Of a DNA stretch of 64,000 bases, positions 27,365 to 35,610 are shown piece after piece. The DNA comes from BJGV01 sp964194745. Its GTDB lineage: Bacteria; Pseudomonadota; Gammaproteobacteria; Burkholderiales; Nitrosomonadaceae. Every line of letters starts with the position of its first letter. Within the stretch, counting starts at the first letter, position 1. The stretch lies in NCBI GenBank assembly GCA_965248035.1, contig OZ252054.1, positions 2,170,001 to 2,234,000 on the forward strand, given 5' to 3'. The translations under genes and the position numbers were made by a program. The notes beneath the pieces were generated by a model. That model searched no databases and was not told where the DNA came from. It saw only the letters and a program-made list of their open reading frames with translations.

Positions 27365-28555
27365 TTATAGTTTTCCATATTCAGGATTGTTATTTTTCCG
27401 GTTATGACCCACCATACCGCGCAAGACACGTACTATATAATAGCTTATCCAACTCATTGTACGACTAATCCATGATTGGTCTTTCCATTTTTCTTGCAAC
27501 ACCCGTGTCGATTCTTCTGTCATAGCTTTTTCCAAGCAAAGTCGTAGTTGAGCCGCGAACAATTCATCGTCTACTACCACATTGGCTTCCCGAGCCAGTA
27601 ACAAACTGAAGGGATCAATATTGGAAGAACCCACAGTAGTCCAATGCTGGTCAATCACAGCTACTTTTGCGTGCAAATAACTCTTTTGATACTCGTAAAT
27701 TTCAATACCAGCATCTAGCAAGCTTCCATAGAGCGCTTGCGTAGCATAATGTTGCAAGCGGTATTCTATTCTGCCTTGCAAAAGCAACACTACTCGCAAA
27801 CCGCGTCGAGCAGCATCGCTAAGGGCATGACGGAGATTGATACCAGGTAGGAAGTACGCGTTGGCAATGATAATTTCGCTGTATGCATTAGTGATAGCGC
27901 GGAGGTAAACTTCTTCTATATCATGTCTGTGACGAAAATTATCGCGTATCACGAGTGCCCCACGCTGGTTACCACTGAGTTGGATGGGTGAACATGGTAT
28001 TTTATTGTGCCCCACCCAGCGTTTTTTAAGGCGCGCAAATGCTACTACCATCCATAAATGCCTGGCAGCCAAAATAATCTTGCTTTGCAGCGGGCCCTCG
28101 ATTGAAATTGCAAAATCGAAACGTGGAGGCAGTGGTTCGGGATGGTTGAGATCGTCGATCACGTTAATTCCACCGACAAAAGCGATGCTTGCATCTACCA
28201 CCGCCAGTTTTCGATGCATCCGACGTAACCGGTTGCGTCGTAGCCTAAAGGGTGAAATTTCTTTCCTGAAAATGAGTACTTGCACGCCGGCATTAAGCAT
28301 GTTCTGTATTACTTCTTGCGGTAAATCTTGAGAACCGAATCCGTCCAGTAGAAGACGGACTGTCACATTACGCCTTGCAGCTCTTTTCAATGCTTCAGAA
28401 ATGCGAATACCAGTGGCGTCATACACAAAAATATAGGTTTCAAGATGCACCTCATGCTGTGCTCTATCGATAGCGGATTCTAGCGCCGGAAAATATTCTG
28501 AGCCGTTACGTAGCAGGGTTATACGATTGCCTTCGACAAAGTTAGGCGCCTTCAT
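27365..28555 (-). CDS. clsB: cardiolipin synthase B / phospholipase D-family protein
   Basis: 396 residues with two HKD motifs: MHRKLAVVDASIAFVGG in the first half and YLHAKVAVIDQHWTTVGSSN in the second, each with the following Gly/Ser-Asn pocket. ClsB-type enzymes condense phosphatidylglycerol with another phospholipid to cardiolipin. Its ATG overlaps the stop of the EEP-family gene upstream, a pairing also seen for ybhP-clsB in enterobacteria, which supports the subfamily. Confidence 0.88.
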   Translation of the reverse strand: MKAPNFVEGNRITLLRNGSEYFPALESAIDRAQHEVHLETYIFVYDATGIRISEALKRAARRNVTVRLLLDGFGSQDLPQEVIQNMLNAGVQVLIFRKEISPFRLRRNRLRRMHRKLAVVDASIAFVGGINVIDDLNHPEPLPPRFDFAISIEGPLQSKIILAARHLWMVVAFARLKKRWVGHNKIPCSPIQLSGNQRGALVIRDNFRHRHDIEEVYLRAITNAYSEIIIANAYFLPGINLRHALSDAARRGLRVVLLLQGRIEYRLQHYATQALYGSLLDAGIEIYEYQKSYLHAKVAVIDQHWTTVGSSNIDPFSLLLAREANVVVDDELFAAQLRLCLEKAMTEESTRVLQEKWKDQSWISRTMSWISYYIVRVLRGMVGHNRKNNNPEYGKL

Positions 28556-29304
28556 TTATGGACCATTCTTGCAGAGAGCACGGCATGATCAGAAATCTTC
28601 GACCAAGGACGACCCTGGTGTACATGAGTTTTTTCCACGTAAAAGCCACGTACATAGATTCGATCAAGGTGGAATAGTGGTAACCATGAAGGATAGCTAC
28701 GCGCCACTCTGCCACCAGTCAGTTCGAAAACTTCGATTAGACCTAGTCGTTCAACCAGGGTGTGGTTTGCCGTTTCCTGCCAGTCGTTGAAATCTCCGGC
28801 GATAATCAGCGGTGCTTGCGGTGGCACTAGCTGCTCGATACGTCGATTTAGAGCTAGCAATTGTTTCCACCTTCCGCGTGTAAACAATCCTAAATGGATA
28901 CAAACGCAATGCAGATTATTCTGCCAGCCGGGGACACTAATTTCACAGTGGAGCATGCCGCGGTTCTCATACCGGTGTGTTGAAACGTCTTCATTGTCCC
29001 AAAGCACTATCGGATAGCGGCTAAGAATTGCGTTGCCGTGATGTCCTTTGTCGTACACCGCATTCTTTCCATAGGCAAAATCAGGCCATACCGAATCGGC
29101 TAGGAATTCATGCTGCGAACTGTTTGGCCAGTTTTCATAGCGGGTAGAGTGACCCTTATGGTGACCAACTACTTCTTGCAAAAAAATTACATCAGCATTG
29201 AGAGCCCGCAAGAGGTCGCGCAGTTCGTGTATCATCATGCGCCGGTTGAAATGCGAAAATCCCTTATGGATATTGTAAGTGGCTATATGTAGCTTATCGA
29301 GCAT
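28552..29304 (-). CDS. endonuclease/exonuclease/phosphatase-family protein (YbhP-like)
   Basis: 250 residues with the EEP fold motifs: IATYNIHKGFS, VIFLQEVVGHHKGH with the metal-binding Glu, IIAGDFNDWQE, the strand LDRIYV and a C-terminal ISDHAVLSA with catalytic Asp-His. It overlaps clsB by four bases. In enterobacteria the homologue precedes clsB; the physiological substrate is unknown. A phosphodiesterase role at phospholipid head groups or nucleic acid is possible. Confidence 0.85.
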   Translation of the reverse strand: MLDKLHIATYNIHKGFSHFNRRMMIHELRDLLRALNADVIFLQEVVGHHKGHSTRYENWPNSSQHEFLADSVWPDFAYGKNAVYDKGHHGNAILSRYPIVLWDNEDVSTHRYENRGMLHCEISVPGWQNNLHCVCIHLGLFTRGRWKQLLALNRRIEQLVPPQAPLIIAGDFNDWQETANHTLVERLGLIEVFELTGGRVARSYPSWLPLFHLDRIYVRGFYVEKTHVHQGRPWSKISDHAVLSARMVHK

Positions 29305-29388
29305 GTGATGAATGATAGGATTGGTGTGGTTTATAGGATGTAGGTATGGGTGCTCGTAGAATCTTTAAGCGTACAATTTTCTTTCCTT

Positions 29389-29835
29389 CTATGTTTTTAT
29401 CATGTGACGCAGCTTGCGTATCGCTTTCGCATTGCTCCATGAAAAAACTTTTTCTACAGCTTCTTGCTGGGGAAGCCAAGCATAACGCAGATGTTCTCGT
29501 GCTGACACTGTGACCGGAATGGGTTCTGGTAAGAGCAAGCCAAAGGCATGTTCAGTATTGTGTGTCACCTCTGGAGCATAACGCCATCTCCATTCCTGAA
29601 AAATTTCGTATTTACTCAGAAGATTCCAGTCGGTTAACAAAAAACTAGCTGCATCCAGTCCTGTTTCTTCAGCGATTTCTCGTGCTGCTGTTTGTGATAG
29701 CGTTTCGCCCTGGTGTTGGCTACCAGTCACTGACTGCCAATAACTAGGGTGGTCGGCTCGCTCCAGCAACAAAACCTGTAGATCAAGAGTATGGATTACT
29801 ACCAGAACAGAAATAGGGATTTTATATGTTTCCAT
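29389..29835 (-). CDS. nudB: dihydroneopterin triphosphate diphosphatase (Nudix)
   Basis: 148 residues. The Nudix box reads GETLSQTAAREIAEETGL (GX5EX7REUXEEXGU) near residues 42-60, preceded by YWQSVTGSQHQ. The flanks (YKIPISVLVVIHT and EHLRYAWLPQQEAVEKVFSWSNAKAI) match NudB, which cleaves pyrophosphate from dihydroneopterin triphosphate in folate synthesis. As in many proteobacteria it lies just after aspS in the same direction, 64 bases downstream. Confidence 0.9.
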   Translation of the reverse strand: METYKIPISVLVVIHTLDLQVLLLERADHPSYWQSVTGSQHQGETLSQTAAREIAEETGLDAASFLLTDWNLLSKYEIFQEWRWRYAPEVTHNTEHAFGLLLPEPIPVTVSAREHLRYAWLPQQEAVEKVFSWSNAKAIRKLRHMIKT

Positions 29836-29899
29836 GACATCGGGTTAGAGATACCGAGTGGAACCGTAGAATGTCCTTAAATCAAGTAGTATCAATGCT

Positions 29900-31681
29900 T
29901 CAAATCTTCGGCGTCTCAGTATGTTTTAGCCGTATATGTAGTTCTCGTAACTGTTTTTCGTCCACCACGCTTGGTGCTTGGGTCAGCAAGCACTGAGCAC
30001 GCTGGGTTTTGGGAAAGGCAATAACATCACGTATCGATTCTGCACCCGCCATCATAGTGACGACACGATCAAGGCCAAATGCAATTCCACCATGCGGTGG
30101 TGCTCCATACTGTAAGGCATCTAGCAAAAAGCCAAATTTCTCTTGAGCTTCATTAACTCCGATATTCAGAGCATGGAACACTTTTAGCTGTATTTCCTGA
30201 CGATGAATACGTACCGAGCCTCCTCCAATTTCTGAGCCATTCAGCACCATATCGAACGCTTTTGATAGCGCTTTGCCGGGATCGGTCTCCAACAAATTTT
30301 CGTGACCATCTGCGGGGGAAGTAAATGGATGATGCAGTGCCTGCCAGCGATTTTCTTCCTCGACTCGTTCAAACATTGGAAAATCTATAACCCATAAAGG
30401 TTTCCAACCAGGTTCAGCAAGGCCTCGATCGTGTCCAATTTTTGCACGTAATGCACCCAATGCCTCATTAACTATTTTGGCTTTATCGGCACCAAAAAAT
30501 ATAAGATCACCATTTTTAACGCCAGTGCGCTCAAGAATAATTTTTACTACTGCTTCAGGTAAGAATTTCAATATCGGTGACTGTAGTCCATCAAGCCCGT
30601 TCTCCAGAATATTAACCTTGATGTAGGCAAGCCCTTTGACGCCATAAATTCCAACGAAACTAGTGTAGTCATCTATTTCCTTACGTGATAGCTCGCTTCC
30701 TTGAGGCACACATAGTGCCGCTACACGCCCTCCAAGTTTCTGCGCAGCTTCACGGAACACCTTGAACTCCACTTCCTTCATCACATCGGTAAGTTCGGTT
30801 AGTACCAACGGTATGCGTAAATCAGGCTTATCAGAACCATATTTCGACATAACTTCTGAAAATGTCAGGCGTGGGAAGGGAGGTTGTAAATTAATTTGTA
30901 TTACACAACTGAACAAATTACAAATCATCTCTTCCATTAGCGTCATAATCTCGGTTTCGGTGAGGAAAGATGTCTCGATGTCAATCTGTGTAAATTCTGG
31001 CTGACGGTCGGCACGCAGGTCTTCATCGCGAAAGCATTTGGTAATCTGGTAATATCGATCGAATCCAGAGACCATCAGCAATTGCTTGAACAATTGTGGC
31101 GATTGTGGGAGCGCAAAAAAATGTCCAGCGTTGATGCGTGATGGTACCAGATAGTCACGTGCTCCCTCCGGTGTAGATTTAGTTAACATCGGCGTTTCCA
31201 CATCGATGAAGCCATGTTGGTCGAGAAACTTACGAACCGCCATTGTAACTTTGTGGCGTAACCGCAAATTTGTCTGCATCTGTGTGCGTCTAAGATCAAG
31301 ATAACGATGCTCTAGACGTACGGTTTCACTCAGGTTCTCGTCACCCATCATAAATGGTGGCGTTAGCGAGGCATTAAGTATTTCAATAGACTGTGCTAGT
31401 ACTTCAATTTCACCGCTGATGAGAGTTGAATTGACAGTTCCTTCTGGGCGATGTCGAACTATGCCGATGACTTTGAGTACGAACTCGTTTCGGATTTTTT
31501 CCGCACTTTGGAACGTAACTGCATTGTCTGGATTACACACAACTTGCACTAGACCTTCGCGATCGCGCATGTCGATGAAAATTACTCCGCCATGGTCGCG
31601 GCGGCGATGTACCCAACCGAAGAGGGTGATGGTCTGGTTAAGATATTGAGTGTCAATAAGGCCACAGTAATTGGTTCGCAT
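29900..31681 (-). CDS. aspS: aspartate-tRNA ligase (AspRS, bacterial type)
   Basis: 593 residues. An N-terminal OB fold binds the anticodon (LFGWVHRRRDHGGVIFIDMRD). The class II catalytic domain has motif 2 around KCFRDEDLRADRQPEFTQID, the bacterial GAD insertion (about residues 280-420), and motif 3 GGIAFGLDRVVTMMAG. The length and insertion indicate a bacterial-type AspRS. Organisms of this group often lack AsnRS and use a non-discriminating AspRS with GatCAB; that cannot be settled here. Confidence 0.95.
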   Translation of the reverse strand: MRTNYCGLIDTQYLNQTITLFGWVHRRRDHGGVIFIDMRDREGLVQVVCNPDNAVTFQSAEKIRNEFVLKVIGIVRHRPEGTVNSTLISGEIEVLAQSIEILNASLTPPFMMGDENLSETVRLEHRYLDLRRTQMQTNLRLRHKVTMAVRKFLDQHGFIDVETPMLTKSTPEGARDYLVPSRINAGHFFALPQSPQLFKQLLMVSGFDRYYQITKCFRDEDLRADRQPEFTQIDIETSFLTETEIMTLMEEMICNLFSCVIQINLQPPFPRLTFSEVMSKYGSDKPDLRIPLVLTELTDVMKEVEFKVFREAAQKLGGRVAALCVPQGSELSRKEIDDYTSFVGIYGVKGLAYIKVNILENGLDGLQSPILKFLPEAVVKIILERTGVKNGDLIFFGADKAKIVNEALGALRAKIGHDRGLAEPGWKPLWVIDFPMFERVEEENRWQALHHPFTSPADGHENLLETDPGKALSKAFDMVLNGSEIGGGSVRIHRQEIQLKVFHALNIGVNEAQEKFGFLLDALQYGAPPHGGIAFGLDRVVTMMAGAESIRDVIAFPKTQRAQCLLTQAPSVVDEKQLRELHIRLKHTETPKI

Positions 31682-31764
31682 GGTATGTTGGGAATTAGGG
31701 GTCAGTAAGGATTCATAACTTCGTAAGAAGCCGGCGTTATTTCTTTGTACTACTTATTTATTGA

Positions 31765-32370
31765 TCAGTTGTCCTTGTTACCATGGTTCGGTGAGACAAC
31801 ACCCATAGATATAATGTACTTCAGTGCTGCATCTACGCTCATATCAAGTTCAATTACATCACTTTTCGGCAGCATCAGGAAGAATCCAGAAGTGGGGTTA
31901 GGCGTGGTCGGCACATAGACGCTTATGTATTCACCCTTAAGGTGATTGATCACATCGCCCCCCGGCTGTCCAGTCATGAATGCAATTGTCCACAAACCTT
32001 CGCGTGGATATTGAACCAGTAGTGCCTTACGGAAGGCCTCCCCTTGACTTGAGAATAACGTGTCACTTACTTGTTTAATGCTCCAGTAAATTGATTTAAC
32101 CACTGGGATGCGCCACAACACTCCTTCCCAGAACGATACCAGTTTTTGGCCGATGATATTGGCAGTCAGCAAGCCAGTGAGGAATACCACAAGCAGTGTA
32201 AGAACCGTACCTATGCCAGGAATATTCATGCCCAACAGTTGTTCAGGTTGTAGACTGTCAGGTAGCAGGAGTAGCGACTGATCCATGGTGTCAATCAAGA
32301 ACTTCAGAACCCAGGCAGTCATGCCCAATGGTACCCAGATAAGGAGTCCGGTAATGAAATAGCGTTTCAT
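31765..32370 (-). CDS. DUF502 membrane protein
   Basis: About 201 residues from the preferred ATG 32370 (MKRYFITGLLIWVPLGMTAWV); the frame is open seven codons further. Two N-terminal membrane helices (about residues 5-27 and 55-80) are followed by the family signature WRIPVVKSIYWSIKQV and a soluble C-terminal domain with VPTTPNPTSGFFLMLPKSDV. The family is widespread next to aspS and fmdB in betaproteobacteria, the arrangement here, but has no agreed function. Confidence 0.85.
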   Translation of the reverse strand: MKRYFITGLLIWVPLGMTAWVLKFLIDTMDQSLLLLPDSLQPEQLLGMNIPGIGTVLTLLVVFLTGLLTANIIGQKLVSFWEGVLWRIPVVKSIYWSIKQVSDTLFSSQGEAFRKALLVQYPREGLWTIAFMTGQPGGDVINHLKGEYISVYVPTTPNPTSGFFLMLPKSDVIELDMSVDAALKYIISMGVVSPNHGNKDN

Positions 32371-32395
32371 ATTGAACAATATCCGTGCCAAATAT

Positions 32396-32716
32396 TCATT
32401 TAGTAGTGCAAGGGGGTACTGCGCCAGTATTGGCCGCTGGCACAGGATCAGGCGCAGTTTTAGGTGTGGTCTCAGGCGTAGGCGAATTAGCCTTGTTCTT
32501 TACTTCCGTTTCCACTTTCGGTTTTGTTTGTGCACCATTCTTGAAATCGGTGGCGTACCAACCACTACCTTTCAACTGAAATCCAGCAGCAGAAACAAGC
32601 TTAGTGTAAGCATTGCTGCCACATGTAGGGCAGACTACGATAGGTGTTTCGCTTAGTTTTTGCAGATGTTCTTTTTTAGAGCCACAAGACCTGCATTGGT
32701 ATTCATAAATAGGCAT
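32396..32716 (-). CDS. FmdB-type zinc-ribbon regulatory protein
   Basis: 106 residues from ATG 32716. The N-terminal zinc ribbon has MPIYEYQCRSCG and VVCPTCGS (two CxxC pairs), then GFQLKGSGWYATDF, a signature of the family. The C-terminal 45 residues are a Pro/Thr/Lys-rich tail. Members were named after a putative regulator of amidase genes; in most genomes the role is unknown. The gene lies just before the DUF502 gene and aspS on the same strand, a conserved betaproteobacterial trio. Confidence 0.85.
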   Translation of the reverse strand: MPIYEYQCRSCGSKKEHLQKLSETPIVVCPTCGSNAYTKLVSAAGFQLKGSGWYATDFKNGAQTKPKVETEVKNKANSPTPETTPKTAPDPVPAANTGAVPPCTTK

Positions 32717-32907
32717 GTAACCTCCGGCAATACAGAATTCAGAATAAGGGGGATTATACCTCAACCGCTTGGTTTCACAGTGAAGACATAGGATGGTTGT
32801 GACATTTTAAGAAACAAAAGACAGCAGAGATAGCTAGGGATATTGATGCGGGGGTTTGATTTATCTGCACTACAGGGCCGATTCAAGGTGTCTTTTACAA
32901 AGCATTT

Positions 32908-33321
32908 TTAATCTGCAACTCTTCCTCTCAAGGTTTTAATCTGCCCTCGCCGAGTCTTGTTATCAAGGCGTTTCTTTTCAGAGCTGCGAGTTGGTTTGGT
33001 TGGCTTACGTTTTCTAGGGGAATAAGCTGCGCTTTCAATGAGCTCATACAATCTTCTTAAAGCTTCTTCCCGATTTTTTTCCTTACTACGGTATTGCTGT
33101 GCCTTGATAATTATGACGCCTTCTGCAGTGATGCGCTGATTACTCAGTCTCAGTAAACGTTCTTTGTAAAGATCAGGTAGCGATGATGAACCAATATCAA
33201 AACGTAAATGAATTGCGCTGGAGACCTTATTTACATTCTGCCCACCAGCTCCCTGTGCCCGGATTGCACTAATTTTTATCTCTCTGTTGGCAATCGTAAT
33301 CTTATTAGAAGTAGGGGGCAT
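32908..33321 (-). CDS. arfB: alternative ribosome-rescue factor ArfB (YaeJ)
   Basis: 137 residues: the GGQ release-factor domain (IRAQGAGGQNVNKVSSAIHLRF near residues 18-40) and a basic C-terminal tail rich in Lys/Arg (RKRKPTKPTRSSEKKRLDNK) that enters the empty mRNA channel of stalled ribosomes. ArfB hydrolyses peptidyl-tRNA on non-stop complexes. smpB is also in this window, so two rescue routes are present. Confidence 0.92.
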   Translation of the reverse strand: MPPTSNKITIANREIKISAIRAQGAGGQNVNKVSSAIHLRFDIGSSSLPDLYKERLLRLSNQRITAEGVIIIKAQQYRSKEKNREEALRRLYELIESAAYSPRKRKPTKPTRSSEKKRLDNKTRRGQIKTLRGRVAD

Positions 33322-33490
33322 TTGTCTCAGCCATTCTTAGTGTGAGTATTCGTTGCCATTTTAAACCAGGGTAACACACGATACGGAACAAAGAGCTTAA
33401 TAAACCTAGGCTTGGATATAATATAGTAGATTAAGATCTTTTCCGATTTATTCTCTCTAAACTCACCCAAAATAAGATTTTCTTTAGGCC

Positions 33491-33538
33491 TTGCATTCCA
33501 TTCAAAAGTGTTTATAATTACGAATCGTTATCATTAGC
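33491..33538 (+). promoter_or_regulatory. promoter with Fur box upstream of hemP
   Basis: TTGCAT (33491-33496), 16 bases, then TATAAT (33513-33518). Directly downstream, 33520-33538 matches the 19-base Fur consensus on the minus strand at about 13 of 19 positions (core TAATGATAACGATT). Iron-loaded Fur here would block initiation, making the hemP-bfd-bfr genes iron-responsive. Confidence 0.78.
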
Positions 33539-33582
33539 AATTGCATAGGCATACCAAATTAGGTGCAATAGTGAATTCAATA

Positions 33583-33774
33583 ATGAATAAGCCACACTTG
33601 GTTCCAGAAGCTATCGTTGATAAGGATAAGGGCCAATTGGTCATATCCGATCGAAGCGATCTTATCTATAGTGATACGTTATTTTCGCATGGAGACGAAG
33701 TTTTTATCCAGCATGGGGGTGAACAATACCGCTTGCGTCGTACACGCAATGGTAAGTTAATTTTGACTAAATAG
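33583..33774 (+). CDS. hemP: hemin uptake protein HemP
   Basis: 63 residues from ATG 33583. A TTG at 33541 or a GTG at 33571 would extend it, but the Fur box ends only two bases before 33541, making a later start more likely. The C-terminal motif is diagnostic: LIYSDTLFSHGDEVFIQHGGEQYRLR, in pieces SDTLF, EVFIQH and YRLRRTRNGKLILTK. HemP proteins are small, Fur-regulated and needed for haem or iron uptake gene expression in some betaproteobacteria. Confidence 0.85.
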   Translation: MNKPHLVPEAIVDKDKGQLVISDRSDLIYSDTLFSHGDEVFIQHGGEQYRLRRTRNGKLILTK

Positions 33775-33793
33775 TAGATTTAAAACGCTCATC

Positions 33794-33988
33794 ATGTATA
33801 TTTGTATCTGCAAAGGTGTAACTGATACCGCAATCCGTGAGGCTGTCTGCCAGGGTGCTGACCGGATGAGAGATTTGAAGGTTTGTCTCGGTGTGAGTGA
33901 GCAATGTGGAATATGTGCTGCTGACGTACAAGAAGTATTGGAGCAAGCGCTGATGCAGAAAACCCTACCGCAACATTTTTGTACCTAA
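33794..33988 (+). CDS. bfd: bacterioferritin-associated ferredoxin
   Basis: 64 residues. The [2Fe-2S] ligands are arranged as in Bfd: Cys4 and Cys6 (MYICICKGVT) and Cys38 and Cys41 (SEQCGICAADV). Bfd binds bacterioferritin and passes electrons to its haem so stored iron can be released. The gene lies 20 bases after hemP and directly before bfr, so storage and mobilisation are under one Fur-controlled region. Confidence 0.92.
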   Translation: MYICICKGVTDTAIREAVCQGADRMRDLKVCLGVSEQCGICAADVQEVLEQALMQKTLPQHFCT

Positions 33989-34029
33989 ACCCACTCGTTC
34001 ATACGAGACACCCGCCTGAGGAGGCAAAC

Positions 34030-34494
34030 ATGAAGGGCAATACAGACATTATCCGGTTGCTAAACCGCCAGCTACAAAACGAATTGACTGCCACTAACCA
34101 GTATTTTTTACATGCACGTATGTACAAGAACTGGGGATTTAACAGCCTGGGCAAGCACGAGTACGATGAGTCTATCGAAGAAATGAAACATGCTGATAGC
34201 TTGATCGAACGTATTTTGTTTCTGGAGGGTCTACCCAACCTGCAAGAGCTAGGCAAGCTCCTAGTTGGTGAAAAAGCGGAAGAGTGTGTTACTTGTGATC
34301 TCAAGTTGGAATTAATCTCACGTAAAAACCTAACAGGTGCCATTACTGCTTGTGAAACTGTTAAGGATTATGTTTCAAGGGAATTGTTTGAGCATATTTT
34401 GGAAGATACTGAAGAACATATCGACTGGTTAGAGACTCAGTTGGAAGTAATGCGTAAAGTTGGTACACAGAACTGGCTTCAAAGTCAGATGTAA
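34030..34494 (+). CDS. bfr: bacterioferritin
   Basis: 154 residues from ATG 34030, behind a GAGGAG ribosome site. It starts MKGNTDIIRLLNRQLQNELT. The haem ligand Met52 is present in EEMKHAD, and ferroxidase ligands Glu18, Glu51, His54, Glu94 and His130 are in place. The residue aligned with E. coli Glu127 is Thr in DTEEH, followed by two Glu. The protein should form a 24-mer storing iron with inter-subunit haem. Its neighbour bfd supports this. Confidence 0.93.
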   Translation: MKGNTDIIRLLNRQLQNELTATNQYFLHARMYKNWGFNSLGKHEYDESIEEMKHADSLIERILFLEGLPNLQELGKLLVGEKAEECVTCDLKLELISRKNLTGAITACETVKDYVSRELFEHILEDTEEHIDWLETQLEVMRKVGTQNWLQSQM

Positions 34495-34505
34495 ATTTTC
34501 CCGTC

Positions 34506-34542
34506 GCTGCTGGCTTGTGCCTCATACGCCAGCAGCATTTTT
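34506..34542 (+). terminator. intrinsic terminator after bfr
   Basis: A 9-bp perfect stem GCTGCTGGC (34506-34514) with GCCAGCAGC (34528-34536), 13-base loop, followed by ATTTTTT. It closes the hemP-bfd-bfr unit and lies 65 bases before the DUF2325 gene. Confidence 0.82.
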
Positions 34543-34606
34543 GCCAGCCAGCCCATCTCTGGGCAAGCCAGCCTTTTTTTGGCTGCTTTTCTAGGGAGTA
34601 AGGGCC

Positions 34607-35473
34607 GTGAAACATCTGAAAAAAAATTCCTTAAGTACTATTGCTTCATTTTTGATTCCAAATGCAGCTCGCACTGAAGAGTTGCTGTTTTCATGTTTAT
34701 ATGATGTTGAAGTCGTGTCTAACTACTTGCGGCATGATGTAGCCACAAGAGAAGGTACTCGCCGTAACTTATTTTCTATCCGTATACAACAGAAATTACT
34801 GGAAAAGAAATTTGATAACATCATCGAGCACTTCACCAAGGCTAATGAGGAGATTTTTTATCTCTGGAAAGAAGTATTAACTAAGAAGGCGTGCTTGATG
34901 GAGGCTGAGTTTCACTCAGCTGAGCTGAGGGCCTCCAGCAAACAACAGGTGCTACTGGCTGACATTGATTTGTTGGAACATAGACTCGCTGCCACAGTAG
35001 TTTCTATCTCATGTGGTTCAGATTGGATGCCTTTAGTTAAAGCCACTGCCAAACATGCTGCAGCATCCTCTTCAAAACATATGGCAGATAATGAGACCTG
35101 TGATGAGGAGCGAGCTAGCTGTTCTGCCAATTTTGGTCTTGCAGGAAGGCGCGTTCTATGTGTGGGCGGGCGCGCCAGGTTGTACCCTGAATACTGTCGG
35201 CTGGTAGAAGCTTCTGGGGGTAATTTGACTATTTTTCGTGGCGATCAGAAAGATAATATGGATCGCCTGCACCCACTGCTTATCAGCGCAGATATGGTGG
35301 TTTGTCCAGTTGACTGCGTAAACCATGAAACTTATTTTGCTGTGAAACGCTACTGTAAGAGCACAGGCAAGCCCTGCGCATTGCTAGACCGCTCTAATCT
35401 GTCTACTTTCCGCATGGGAGTTGAGATGCTGGTGGGTACTCCTGTTCACTCGACGGTTTCTTCACTTATATGA
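34607..35473 (+). CDS. DUF2325 domain protein
   Basis: 288 residues. The first ~150 are mostly helical with coiled-coil character (EKKFDNIIEHFTKANEEI). The last ~95 are the DUF2325 domain: RRVLCVGGRARLYPEYCRL, NLTIFRGDQKDNMDRL, DMVVCPVDCVNHETYFAVK and CALLDRSNLSTFRMG, a Rossmann-like fold with conserved cysteines. It starts at GTG 34607 after AGGGAG. Homologues often lie near iron or haem genes; the biochemical role is unknown. It has its own unit after the bfr terminator. Confidence 0.8.
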   Translation: MKHLKKNSLSTIASFLIPNAARTEELLFSCLYDVEVVSNYLRHDVATREGTRRNLFSIRIQQKLLEKKFDNIIEHFTKANEEIFYLWKEVLTKKACLMEAEFHSAELRASSKQQVLLADIDLLEHRLAATVVSISCGSDWMPLVKATAKHAAASSSKHMADNETCDEERASCSANFGLAGRRVLCVGGRARLYPEYCRLVEASGGNLTIFRGDQKDNMDRLHPLLISADMVVCPVDCVNHETYFAVKRYCKSTGKPCALLDRSNLSTFRMGVEMLVGTPVHSTVSSLI

Positions 35474-35610
35474 CGGGAAATTAGATTTCCTACTAATAAA
35501 TTTTTCGTAATTCCAATGCATAGAAGCAAAACACTTACTGCCAGCTAGCATAGGTGTGCAAGCCAGCACTTGTTACTAACTAGAACAATTAACCTTACCA
35601 TTAGGCAATT

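Noticed and set aside
33541..33582. Longer HemP start at TTG 33541
   Set aside because: The Fur box and promoter end at 33538, leaving no room for a leader; ATG 33583 fits family length better.
34541..34590. A second terminator or repeat unit from the GCCAGCC copies after bfr
   Set aside because: The GCCAGCC copies are direct, not inverted, and the only inverted piece (GCCC...GGGC) is short; the 9-bp hairpin at 34506-34536 is the convincing terminator.
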